A DNA stretch of 64,000 bases, from NCBI GenBank assembly GCA_023213395.1, contig CM041465.1:16616001-16680000 (forward strand), written 5' to 3'. The position numbers were made by a program, and so were the translations under genes. Shown here in pieces: positions 36,981 to 47,965 of this stretch. Within the stretch, counting starts at the first letter, position 1, and every line of letters starts with the position of its first letter. This DNA comes from Cycas panzhihuaensis (taxonomy: Eukaryota; Cycadophyta). The notes under the pieces are model-generated. The model saw only the letters and a list, made by a program, of their open reading frames with translations, did no database searches and was not told the origin of the DNA.

Positions 36981-37763
36981 GATTAGGTCTAAAATATATT
37001 TTGGTTGAGATATGGTTATTTTTGAATTGTATTGGTAAATTTGTAATCCAAGAAAATAATGTAAGAGACCTAGATCGGTCATTTCAAATTTATTCATTAA
37101 GGTTATTTTTAGTTGATGAATATTATTGTTTAAAGATCTAGTGATTATGATATCATCGACATACATGATTAAGATTGTAATATTCTCATTTTTACATTTG
37201 AAATAGAGATTTAGATCACTTATACATCTAGTGTGTCTATTTTGAGTAAGATAATTATCTACTTTTGTGTACCAAGCTCTAGGAGCTTGCTTTAATCCAT
37301 AGATAAATTTCTTTGGTTTGCAAACTAAATTAGGGTTGTTAATAAAACTAGGGGGTTGAGTCATGTAGATTTCTTCTTGAAGATTACCATTTAGAAATGC
37401 ACTCTTGACATCCATTTGATAGATTTCCCAGCTGAATTTAGTTGTTAGAGAAATAATAGTTTTACTAGTATTCATCTTTGTAATAGATGCAAAGGTTTCA
37501 TTATAATCTATACCATTGATTTGAGAAAATCCTTTCACAACTAGGTGAGCTTTATGCTTTTCAACAATGCATGTTGAATTGTATTTGGTTTGATAAACTC
37601 GTTTACAATCAACTATATTTTTTCCTGGTGGAAGTGGTATGAGATCCCATGTTGAATTCTTGTTCAAAGCATCAAATTTAACTTGCATGTCTTCCTTCCA
37701 TACATGATTGTTGCTAGCTTGTTTAAAAATTTTAGGATCATTGCTAGCCATTATTTTAGCCAT
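36981..37763 (-). pseudogene. pol: C4 reverse transcriptase, longest open frame of the window
   Basis: A 262-codon uninterrupted frame (36975-37763) contains VWKEDMQVKFDAL, CKRVYQTKYN, AHLVVKGFSQ, GIDYNETF, DVKSAFLNG, LKQAPRAWY, the intact catalytic YVDD in MYVDDIIIT, and FEMTDLGLLHYFLGLQ. These are all copia RT hallmarks. The frame stops after ILDLIK where family members continue into the thumb. Its openness despite 7-8% LTR divergence is notable but may be chance. Confidence 0.92.
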
Positions 37764-38099
37764 TAATGCATAGTTAGGATGTAATTTTTCAGCACGTGTT
37801 CTCCTAGTATCTAAAGGATTACCTACATCAGATTCAGTGTTAAAAAGTATTTTCTTTGCTTATACGGGCTGTTTGTTTATGACTGTTTATGTAGTCATGG
37901 GTTGAGATGAAGAACTAACTTGAGAAGAAGAATCTATTCTGGTTAGTTTAGATAGAGTCCAATTCTGGACTTGTGTGGATAAGGATTCTATAGTCTCAGG
38001 GTCAACTTATTTTTCAGAGGAGTCAACCAAATAGGTGTTGGTTAATAGATTCTCAATCGGAAGTTCTACTTAAGTGGAGGTTGAAGAAGATCCTTCTTC

Positions 38100-39000
38100 G
38101 TCAAATATTACGTCACACAAAATTAAAATTTTATGCATGACTAGATCCAAAATATGTAAGCATTCCTTTCTTCACTGTATCTAACAAAGATATATTTTTT
38201 TACTTTTAGGATCTAGTTTCTTGTGTTTTTCTTTGGGAACATGTCCCCACATAATACTTCTAAAAATTCTTAGATGTTTAACTAAGGGTTTTTGTCTAGA
38301 CTACTTTTATTCTGGAGTAACATTTTGTAAAAATTTACTAGGTAAACGGTTTAAAAGATAGTTGGAGTAGGCAATTACTTCTGCTCACAACTTTAAGTCA
38401 TGACTTTTTGCATGTAGTATGCATCAAGTCATTTTGACAAGAGTACAGTTTTTACGTTCAGCAACACCATTTTACTGAGGAGTATAGGCAACAAAATGCT
38501 AAAATTGAATTCCATGCTTCTTACAAAAGGAGGTGAATTTGTCACTTAGGTATTCTTTGGCATTATCAGATCTAAAAATTTTAATTTTTGAGTTTGATTG
38601 ATTTTCTACAAGTGTTTTGAATTTAGTGAAGATATCAAACACTTAATTATGAGACTTGACTGTATATACCCAACATTTTCTCAAAAAATCATCAATAAAA
38701 GTGACAAAATAATGACAGCCAGAATATGAAGTTATATGGAACAATCCACATATATCAGAGTGAACAAGTTCAAGTGGAACTTTTGCTCTGAATTAAGTTT
38801 GATGTGTAAAAGGATCCATGTGTTGCTTACCTGTTACGTAGGCTTTGCAGACACCATAAACAATATTTAGGGTAGGAAGACCATGAACCATGTCATGTCT
38901 TTTTAGGTACTGAAGTTTGCCATAACTAGTATGGTCGAATCGTGCATACCATAGTTTATTGACTGGGTTAGATTTGGCTATGAAGGTACTAAAGGACATT
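38100..39000 (-). pseudogene. pol: C4 integrase and pre-integrase
   Basis: Pre-integrase reads KLWYARFDHTSYGKL (first zinc histidine changed to Y), then HGLPTLN. Catalytic residues survive in LVHSDICGL (about 38740), RSDNAKEY (about 38575) and NGVAERKN (about 38470), with stops at former Q codons between them. Confidence 0.85.
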
Positions 39001-39299
39001 GTTTTAGTATTTTGTAAACTAGTTAGGCTATAGAGACCTATTTTATGATCAACAGGTCTAGAGGTAAGAGATTTAAATTTGTTTAATGGTTCTTTGATAA
39101 TAAATTTATCTTTCCAGAATTTGACAACAAGATTTTTCTAGCAGATTTGGTAGACAAAAAGAAGATTTGGTAACAAACCAGGTACGTAGAAGATGTCCTT
39201 GATTGAATAGTCTTTTAAAGTGACATCACCTAATCCTTTTACTTTGAGTTGGGATCCACTTCTAAAAGAAATCTCTTATTTAGAGTTAGTATTAGATTG

Positions 39300-40420
39300 A
39301 TAAGTGGATAAATTTTCCTAGTGTCCTATCATATGATGAGAAGCACCAGAGTCAAGGATCCATTGAGATGATTGATTAGATGAAGCAATAAATGCAAAAG
39401 TTGTTGCCATTAAAGAATGATTATTGGATTGAGGTTGGGTTTATGGTCAGGATTATAGTCCCTTAGAAGCTTTCCAGGCTTCTGAAGCTATTCTACTTCT
39501 ACAGACGTCAATAGTGTGGCCTTTTTTATGGTAGTAGGCACAACTAATGTTCTGAGAAGGATTAACATTGTTCTATTTTGGAAGAGACTATTTAGAAGTA
39601 TTCTGATATTTAGGTGGACCAGAATACTTAGTATTATTTTGAGAATAGGGAGGTGGACCTCTATGAGTTTTTTTGAATTTTGGATTACTATTAACGTTAT
39701 TCTGATGTTTAATTTTATTTTGAGGCTTAGATTTAGAAAAGAAAGCCTGAGAAGGATCTTTCAATTTACCTGTTTGAATTAACATCGTTTGATATTCTAT
39801 CAGTTGGTTTTTCAACTGATTAAAAGTTATTGGAGAATTACCAGCTTGTTGTATGGCAGTCTTGAAAAGATTAAAATGCTTTGGTAGTTTATTTATCGTA
39901 AGACGTATGAGCATATCGTCATCTTTAACATGTGTGACTATTTGTTCTACATCACCTACTTTAATTGTAGTTTTAATACAGTAGCTTAAATCTTTATTAA
40001 TTAGTTAAATTTTGAATAAAAAGTCTGACTTTAGAAAAATCATCATAATTAAGGTCATAAAATTACTATTCTAAGATAGCCAATTGTTGTGTGTTGACCT
40101 TATCATATTTTTCCTTAAGAGTATTCCAGACAGTGGCTAGATCGTCTGTATCATAGAACTGTCGACTGATTTCTAGTGAGAGTGACGACAGGATGGTGCC
40201 TAGAGTTGAATCATAGTTCATCAGATATACCATATAGCTTTCTAAAGTTGCATCTTTTGATTTTTTGAATTCACCTATTACATATCACCATATCTTCTAT
40301 TGTTTAAGATAATGGGAAATGTGATTCCTTTAGTCGACATAATTTGAGCCAATTAGAATTGGAATCAGAATGCAAGTGGTTGTCCCTAGCATTAGTGCCA
40401 TATTGGGAATTGTAAATGTT
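39300..40420 (-). pseudogene. gag: C4 gag and protease
   Basis: Gag reads SNWLKLCRLKESHFPLS and KSYMVYLMNYDSTLG-like sequence, LATVWNTLKEKYDKV, then an open 108-codon frame (39588-39914) with LTINKLPKHFNLFKT and an N/K/P-rich tail. The zinc knuckle is CAYYHKKGHTIDVC (second cysteine to Y). The protease site WILDSGASHHM (about 39327-39365) is intact, the only preserved protease motif in this window. Confidence 0.88.
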
Positions 40421-41427
40421 GATTAGAAGTATTATTTGAGTCAAAAACTTTGGAGAATCTGAATGAATAAGTATAGGTGATAAAAGTCACATTAAAAAAT
40501 TACTAAACATTAGAATAATCCTATTAACATTTCACAAACATATTTTAAATGAATGATAGGCGACTAAAAATCATTGTTATTAAGTTTGTTTGGATACCCT
40601 TCTTGTAGAAAATTAAATATTCCTTTTTTTTTGAAAAAATTAATAATCCCTCTTGTTGTTTGGAAAAATTAATTTACTTGTATTAACAAAAGAGTTAAAT
40701 AACAAAAGGAAAATTTTAAATAAAGTTTTAAATAGTTCTCCTTTAGAGGAGAAAGAGTAGTTGCTCACTTAAGATGTCTTTTTAAAGTATTTAGAGATAT
40801 GTATGGAAGAGATACTAGAAAATTTTTTTTACTAAATGAAGCCCTTCCAGTGTATACAATAGATGCATATCAAGTTTACCTACTGATTAAACATAATTAG
40901 GATTATTAGGATATCTGTTGAGTTATTGAACCCATAGTTAATCCCATAGTTTAAATGTGAACTAGAAAAAGATTAATAATAGGCAGTAAATGCATAACTC
41001 TAATAGGTTAATAAGACATATTAAGTCATCATAACTAGCCTCACTCTTTAATAAGATCATATCATTATAGATGAATAGGAGGCCATAAATGCTAAGAAGA
41101 AGGAAAGAATAATTTAGTATTTTCAAAAAAATTAAATGTTTAATATAATAAGGGAGGGTTTAAAGTTAATATTAAGATGTAATAAGGGGGTGTTTAAGGT
41201 TAACATTAAAATGTAATAAGGGGGGTTAATGTTAACATTAAAAGGTAGTAATGGGGGGGGCTAATATTGATTTATAAATGTAATAGAGGGGGTTAATTTT
41301 AATTACCCTAAGATTAACTATGTTTAGTTTGAATGCCCTTAAGTCTAATTAAAAAATGCGAGAGGAATGCCCTTAAAAAAAAGTTTTAATTAATTTGATA
41401 ATTGTCCTAAGATTGATTAAGTTTGAT

Positions 41428-41463
<36 letters not shown>
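40421..41463 (-). other. C4 leader, gag-proximal part
   Basis: No gene recognised. From 41145 to 41310 the plus strand has four or five imperfect units of GTTAACATTAAAATGTAATA plus a G run of 5-9. An (AT)n tract occupies 41432-41463. Confidence 0.55.

Positions 41464-41505
<42 letters not shown>
41432..41505. repeat. (AT)n-(GA)n compound microsatellite
   Basis: About 16 AT units are followed by about 21 AG units (41464-41505). Confidence 0.96.
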
Positions 41506-41509
<4 letters not shown>

Positions 41510-41675
41510 GTAGGGCAACGTGGACCTGGCAGAATTATGGTTTTTATAAAAGAAAATTGATTTAAAATAAAATTTGGGGTCTGAGGGGGAGAGAGGGATG
41601 AAACCCTACTTGTTACACTTTCTTGGCGGCGGTGATTTTGTTGTAGGTCTAGATCGTAGAAGAAATGGCGAAGGT

Positions 41676-42235
41676 CTAGTCTGGTTCACTCTGTGGCAGT
41701 ATCTTTCTCCAGCTTGAGTCTTCTAGTTCTTCCCCTATAGGTTCTTCATCTCGAACGACAGCATTGGGGCAAGGATCTAGATTAGTTATGGAGGCATCCA
41801 GTTCTTCGATGGCATTTGGTTCTTTGGGGCAAGCGAGATCTTATAATATTGAGATGCTATTTGAAGTTCTCTCTTCAAATAATCCTCGAGACTTGAGGGA
41901 TTCCTTATAAACTAGTGTTTCGTTGAAGTTTATTGTGCGATCAATGTACGTCCTTACTGTAATTCCATAAGCAATCAATGTAAAAAGGATGTCAAATTCC
42001 CATAAATACTGAATGAAGAAATTGAAGGCATCCCACTAAGGACCTTCCCAGAAGTTTGGTTCATCTCTTGGCAATTTTGGCATCACAAAACCATCTTTTC
42101 GTCTTTTCATGGTGTTCTCTATGTGTTGCCCATCATTTGAATTAACAAAGGTACTGTCTGTGTTTGCAATTCTCTTTACAGTTTCACACGACCATTAAAT
42201 GTAGCCAATTATTGGAGCACGTGTGTCTCTTTAGT
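41676..42235 (-). pseudogene. Captured host-like gene fragment in C4 leader
   Basis: The minus strand, in the same sense as C4, holds one continuous frame from about 42235 to a TAA near 41844, with stops only at former coding positions. Motifs in order: TRAPIIGY; WSCETVKRIAN; NDGQHIENTMKRRKDG; KLPRDEPNFWEGP then a stop and WDAFNFFIQYLW; a hydrophobic segment of about 20 residues (DILFTLIAYGITV); NFNETLVYKESLKSRG. This recalls, from memory, a small plant protein, perhaps plastid-targeted, with a DEPNFWEGPQWDAL-like motif before one membrane segment. I cannot name it. A further 55 codons in frame reach a stop at 41676. No copia domain resembles it. Confidence 0.55.
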
Positions 42236-42737
42236 TGGATTAGTCTCAAAAACTTATGAATCAGACTTCATGAAATGGAGAAGAAGTCTGCAAATCCTAC
42301 ACTATTGTGTACCACCTTAGGGATCTAATGCTTATTATTTTAACTCTTTTCCATTTCTATAAGCCAAGTATAGTATTATGTTGGATGTTTCTTTGTCTCT
42401 AAACAAAGAACAATATTATTTAGCCATTGAACTTGAAAAGTCTAGACACTACATCAATACACAGATGCATTTCTTTTCTATATGAGAAATGAGCAAAGAA
42501 ATCCCTAACAACAACAGTTCTATTGCTTGAGATTGTCTTTAATTCATCCTGCAATTTCTACATGGTAAATGGATTCTAAACCTTACAAATTTTGCATGGT
42601 ACTAGGTGCTGCTAAGCTTCTTGAAGGGAATCACAAGGACCTCATTCATGAGGAGGAAACCCCATCCCTTACTCTTTATTTTTCTAAGAACATACACAAC
42701 AAGTCAACTAGGTTTGAGAGGTGCCTCTCAAAACCAT
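42236..42737 (-). other. C4 leader, LTR-proximal part
   Basis: No recognised gene. The captured gene may extend into it, but I could not follow the frame. Confidence 0.45.
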
Positions 42738-42749
42738 GCTTTGATACCA
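42738..42749 (-). promoter_or_regulatory. C4 primer binding site
   Basis: On the minus strand TGGTATCAAAGC directly follows the 5' LTR, with one mismatch to the initiator-Met consensus TGGTATCAGAGC. Confidence 0.9.
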
Positions 42750-43201
42750 TGTAAAGATAGGTAGCATGCACAATGTCCATAGGATCAAATAACTAATCAT
42801 ACACAAGTGAAGATAAACATTACACATATACACATTATTTTAGCAGGTGGAAAACCCCTTCTGGGGAAGAAAAACCACCTCTATAATTTGAAATTTATTG
42901 ACTTAAAAAACTTACATGAAACCTTGACAATATTACCCTCTAAATACATACGGAAACTAGCCTTTAGATAGGCTTATGATAGCCTCCTAGATTCCTGGAA
43001 CCAATTCCTAGAATCTAGGAGAGGCAATTTGAATAATGAGAGGTTCGTTGAAATGGATAGTTACGTATTTCAATGACCTTCATATAATAATTAATATTTA
43101 ACATAGGCTTTATAAAACTAAACCTTTACATTACTTAAATTCACATTTACATGTGACCAAAAGATAACATTAACATAAAACTAACATTAATATTCCTAAC
43201 A
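42750..43201 (-). repeat. C4 5' LTR, 452 bp
   Basis: On the minus strand it runs TGTTAGGAATA to CTATCTTTACA. The last ~58 bp have no counterpart in the other LTR. Confidence 0.9.
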
Positions 43202-43206
43202 CCATT

Positions 43207-44560
43207 CATACCTTTCAATAGTTTGTGGATGAGTTTGTCAATTACTTTGATGTAGTTCACCCATTTGAAAGTGGGGTCAAAGCCCTGCTTTCTCTTAAAC
43301 AAGGCTATGATGAGCTTAATGGTGACTTTGTTAGGCACTTTCATGAGCTACTTCATTCCTCTAAGGCCACGTTTCTTGAGAAGCTGAAGTGAGATATCTT
43401 TGTGAATGCCCTTTGCCCCAAAGTCTATGTTGAAGTCATTAAGATGGGGGCAATGACATGAGATTTCTTTGTAGTAAGATGCTTGGTATAAGAGGCTATT
43501 TAGATCCAAGCTAGTCTTAAGAATCCCCTCAAGCAATCATAGTGACGTAAGGCATCCCCTCCATTACATGAGCAAAGATCCTAATAACCCCCAAGGCCTT
43601 CTATTAGTATGATTGATAGAACCTTGGATTCCTTGATATCTGCCACATATTCCTTTAAATGTATGATGAAGGAGCTAAACCTTTAGCCTTCCCAAACCTC
43701 TTCTAAGTTACATAGACTAGTTTACTAGGCCTCCCATGCCATGCCACCTAAAGGTGGGAACACTCAAACTTCTTAAGGGAAGAAGGAAAGACCTCCCCCC
43801 TTGAGAAGAAATGGTGCTTAGTGCATGGAGAGCACCTTCATGGAGACTCACTATTTTGGAAGAAATATCTAGAGCTTATGCCACATCATAATGACTCCCC
43901 CAAAAGGGTTTCCAAGCCTAATTTAGATTAACTAGTCCATAGGGATCCTTTCCCTGACCATGGGGAATAAGATCTGCTCACTCAAAATAGGAGGGCAAGG
44001 AATAAAGGGCTATCTCCTAATCCCTCTTTTGAATAAGAGAAGGGGAAGAGGACATGAGAACCATCCTCTATAACAAGCCCTAGAGCCCAACACCTCTCAT
44101 CCTCTTAACCCAAAAACAAGGGCAAGAGGGTGATTCAGATGCTTGAGACTACTCCCTCGTATCCTATTACAAGGTCTTAAGTAGCTAAGGAAATCGTAGA
44201 GGCCTCTATCCCCCCAAAAAATTCTCTTATGGTTAATCCACCTATGAAGATCCCTGTGATCTCTAAGACTATTCCCATCCACTTAGGATATTATGATTTT
44301 TGAAGGGCTCTTCCCCAACCCACTAGGAAAGGGAAGACATTTTTGATTATTAAAGAATTGCATATTATTACTATAGGCATGTCCATGATCGATATATTGT
44401 AAAGTTTCCCTAAGAAATAAGACCTCCTCTTAGAAGCTTTAGGCCAAAAGGATTCCCTCATTCAATTAGTAGGCATGACCTTGAATGGGGTACCCCTTAT
44501 TAATTTTGATCCTAGAGACCACCCTCCTACTAGCAAAAGAGAGTATCGATGGTACTACCC
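43207..44560 (+). pseudogene. gag: G1 gag, third segment
   Basis: The reading HTFQ*FVDEFVNYFDVVHPFESGV, LLSLKQGYDELNGDFVRHFHELL and LKSK-like sequence continues the gypsy capsid (DELVxxFxxHF...LxxLKQxxxESxxxFxxRF). Beyond 43560 the text is degenerate, with stops and polar P/S/K-rich stretches. No zinc knuckle could be made out. Confidence 0.75.
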
Positions 44561-44930
44561 TTTTACCATTACTATAGATACCCTTGATTGTACCCTAAAT
44601 AGGACCATTGTAGATAATGATTCCTAAGTTAACACCATGCTTATTCACATGGTGGAGAAGTTAGGGATAAGGGCCCTCAAACTAGTTGCATGGAGGTGTC
44701 AAGGCTAAGATGGTAGTGAGAAGGCCCCTTTAAGGATGGTATCAATTCCCCTTATTTTAGAGGACAAGACCATCCAAATAAACATTGTGGTCATTAATAT
44801 AAATTTGGATTACAACCTCTTATTAGGATGCCTATGGTTAGACTAAATAGGGGTCATTTGCTCATTTAGATAGGGGCAACTCAAGTTCGTCCATGAGGGG
44901 TGAATGAAGATTGTCCTTTGGGAGTCTCCC
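44560..44930 (+). pseudogene. G1 protease remnant
   Basis: The active site reads TIVDNDS*VNTMLIH (expected D-N/S-G-S-A-VN). The glycine is aspartate and a stop follows. The second half, INLDYNLLLGCLWLD and LKFVHEG, matches the Tat/Athila protease pattern YNLLLGRPWI...KFxHEG. Confidence 0.8.
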
Positions 44931-45464
44931 CATGGTTGACCACCTCATCAACCTTACTAGGCAATATTTGGGTCAACTAATGACATTGAGGATCCATCAG
45001 CCTCATCAATCCCTTGTCCTAGCAGTGTCCAAAACACCCAAGAAGGAGAGGACATACCTCCCTCCTCATCTAAGCTTATTCGTTTCACACCCATTGGTGT
45101 TGGGAGTTATGGATACCTTATTATCATAAGTGACTAAGAGTTTGATGATAATGACTAGGATCCCTCTCATCCTATACTCATCCTCAATGTGTGAAGGGGG
45201 AACCCCTCTCACTCTTCTTAGCATCCTATGTCCCAACTTAAGGTATATGATGAGGGTAGTCTCTCTTTTACATGATTTTAGGATCTGCACACTATTGACC
45301 ATATTATGTACATAGACCTTCAGCCTACATGGTCATCTCTTACTCCCTAAGCCTTATTATCCTCTGTAGATGATGAAGGTAAGGAGTTCCTTTCCTCTCA
45401 TGATAGGTCTCTCTAGTAAGAGAATCAATCACTATGCAAACTTTCATGTGATTTTTATGAGGTG
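44931..45464 (+). other. G1 internal stretch, deleted RT N-terminal region
   Basis: No RT fingers or palm motifs are seen between the protease and the RT C-terminus, so the catalytic part appears deleted or replaced. Nothing else recognised. Confidence 0.5.
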
Positions 45465-46110
45465 CCAAAAATATCACATAAGTTTGAATCCACTTAAATG
45501 TATTTTTATAGTGACATCTTGAAAGGTCTTATATTTCCTTATTTCCTGACAAGGAATCCAGATCAATATCGACAAGGTTAAATCCATTGCTGATATGCCT
45601 CCCCCAAGGACTCAATGATAGATCAAGTTGTTCTTGGGTAGATTGGGATTCTTGAGGTATTTTTTGGTGAACTTTACCATAAATGTCAAGTCCTTGACTA
45701 ACTTATTAAAGAGGGGAGCCTAATTCATCTAGTCTTCTAAGGCCAAGGAAGTGTTTTAAGAGCTCAAGTAGGCTCTAATATCTACTCTTATATTTTCACC
45801 TCCCCTCTTTGATTACCCTTTTATTTTGTATACCTCAGTGACTAATGAATCCTTGGGAGCCATGCTAGCCCAAGAAGATAATTCTAAAACCAAGAGAGCT
45901 ATCTATTTTATTAGTTACATGCTAGTGGGAGTGGAATTAGTGGCTAGAATTAGTCCACATATCTAAGAAGTTTAGGCACTACCTCTTAGGTAATACCACT
46001 CACATGATCATCCAATCTAATCCATTGAGGTATCTTTTGACTCAACCAGGCTTGATGGGAAGGGCAAGTGGAAGTATGCCCCTAGGGGATCATTAGAGAG
46101 TAGATACTCT
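45465..46110 (+). pseudogene. G1 RT C-terminus and RNase H remnant
   Basis: In one frame with stops: RCQKYHISLNPLKC, IDKVKSIADMPPPRTQ, FLGRLGFLRYFLVNF, SLTNLLKRGA (RT connection), then FILYTSVTNESLGAMLAQED, RAIYFISYMLVGVEL and KFRHYLLGNTTHMI (gypsy RNase H). Homology stops near 46110. This is typical Ty3/gypsy Tat/Athila sequence. Confidence 0.88.
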
Positions 46111-46249
46111 ACCCAGGGAAAAAAAACTATTAAGCTAAGGTCTATGAGCACTAAAGTAATACCAAGTTACCCTCAAAGGCTGCCTGCATGTCAAAATGCA
46201 AGTTCAAGAACCTATAACTATGCATTACTCTTTCTCTCTTTTAAGGTGT

Positions 46250-47965
46250 GCTTTTAGGAAAATGGAATCCTTGAATTGTTGGGTAGTCTAATTGAGGCTC
46301 TCTTATCCTCATAGTGAAAGAAGAGGTGCTAGATTTCCTTTTGGAAAAGGAAACAAGCAAAGAAGGGAGGTCCTTTTGAAAAAGGAGTCAAAATAGTAAC
46401 AAGGTAGGAGATAACAATTTTGAATAATTTGTTTGAAGCCTAAGGGATTACCCTTAAAGGTTAGGGTTTTAGGTGCAAAGAGAAAAAGAAGAGGATGTTG
46501 CTATAACAAACTCCTCTTGGTTATGTTTTTATTATTTTTTTTTAAAGTAACATGGAAGTTTTAAATAATATATTTATTTGAGCTATGTAAAGAGGTTATG
46601 TATGCATTTTCATGTAAGTAATCAATGCTATCCTATCCTTAGACGGAAATGGAGATGTAGAAAGGGGTGTGGAAGAGAAAGTAGAGCTCCTTTCAAAAAA
46701 GGAAGTGAAAGCAATAAAATGAAATGAAAGAACAATGGTTTAGGATGGTTTGCTTATAACTTAGAGGGTTACCTCTAAGGGTTGGGGGTTTTAGTGTTGA
46801 TTTTGAAATAAGAAGAGAATGTTGCAACCATCTATTTGCAACTAGGTTATAAACTCTTCTTAAGTTGCAAGAAGAGAAGGGGTAGTGCTTAGGTTTATAG
46901 TTTTTGTTGTTGTAACAAAGTTTAGTTTTACGGAATAATGGTTATAAAAATCATAAAATAGAATGAATATGTAATAAGCATATAACTCACTCTCTTTCTC
47001 TCCCTCACTTTCCTTCCTTTCTATCTAAAGTTTAGGGTTGGGATGTAAGAAAGAAATAATAAGATGAGGTTGCCATGATCACTTTCTAGCTAAGTCTCTC
47101 TTTCTCTTTTTCTAAATACAACAAGTGGAAGCAAAATGTGACTACATTTCCTACTTATATAAAAAAGGAGCTTGTAACACTCTATGAATTCTCTTTCATG
47201 TGTAGCATGCAAGGCTTCGGAGAGGGAGGCATGCAAACCCTTCTTTTTAAATGCAAGAGAAAAAGAAACACAATTTGCCTATATTATTTTTATAAGTATT
47301 TCTTTTAGGAAAAAAGAGGGAAAAGGGGCAAGAGGAGAGGGAGTTTAGTGAAGTGCACCTAGTTCCATGGTGTTTGACAATGTGGCATAACTTCCTCATA
47401 TATCTCCCTTGCTAGAAATGTTGTTTCCTTTATTGTTATAGATGTTGTTAGAGATTAGAGTGGGGCTTCCTCACCTTCCCTAATTATCCAATAATGTAAT
47501 AACAAAAGGAAAGAAAGGAAATGAAATAGAAACAAATTTCAAATGATATGCTTTAGCATAAAATAATGTTACCTATTTGTAGGGTGTTGACTTACTTGTA
47601 CGAGGGAATCCTCTACCTACACAACAAGAAGAACAACCCTTTTATAAATAAAGACACACACACACATATATGTATATCTATATCTATGTGTCTATTCCTT
47701 TAAATAAAATGTTGTTAGTAGGTTTGTTTCTAATATACAATAATAAGTCCAAAATTAAATATCGTCTGTCTTGCTTATAACCTTATTATGCATCCATTAG
47801 GAGAAATAGGGAGAGAAGGAGAAGGGAGTTGCCTTAGGATGGTAGATCTCCTCTATAGGGTGATGTCTCCCAAGTGGCTATAGGTATCTCATGATTTGGT
47901 GGTAATTAGGTTTGGTATTTTAGGGTAAAAGATCAAGTCATAAAAGTGTATTCTAAGTTTCCTTA
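46250..47965 (-). repeat. G2: inverted copy of G1-family LTR 3' half and leader
   Basis: The reverse complement matches 24140-25640: GATCAAGTCATAAAAGTG at the right end, then the microsatellite position, the GTGTAGG/AAGAC block, the GTGCACTTC block at 47340 and the leader. The leader unit is present twice (about 46290-46520 and 46640-46850), as in G1. It is cut at 47965 by the next copy. Confidence 0.75.

Larger units (their letters stand above)
35742..43201 (-). mobile_element. C4: minus-strand Ty1/copia element with captured host-like gene
   Basis: On the minus strand: 5' LTR 42750-43201, primer site, 2.3-kb leader, gag, protease, integrase, RT, RNase H, purine tract, 3' LTR 35742-36142. 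Target copies are CTATT (35737-35741) and CCATT (43202-43206), one mismatch. Joining the flanks restores gypsy gag WFYCLYVYSIHTFQ, parallel to the gag read at 55130-55200 on the other strand. The 3' LTR has lost about 50 bp at its end. LTRs differ at about 30 of 394 shared positions. Confidence 0.9.
22960..46110 (+). mobile_element. G1: Ty3/gypsy element split by two nested copia insertions
   Basis: The pieces are LTR/leader 22960-26057, gag 26058-26314, gag 34634-35741, gag 43207-44500, protease 44560-44930 and RT-RNase H 45465-46100. Removing C3 (26315-34628 plus one TCTAC) and C4 (35742-43201 plus one target copy) restores continuous gag homology at both joints. Most of the RT, including its catalytic site, and the integrase are missing, so G1 was internally deleted and truncated. 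Confidence 0.75.

Noticed and set aside
41665-41900. Plus-strand serine-rich frame after ATGGCG
   Set aside because: It has a stop after four codons, and its opposite strand carries the more convincing captured frame. The serine richness is probably a shadow.
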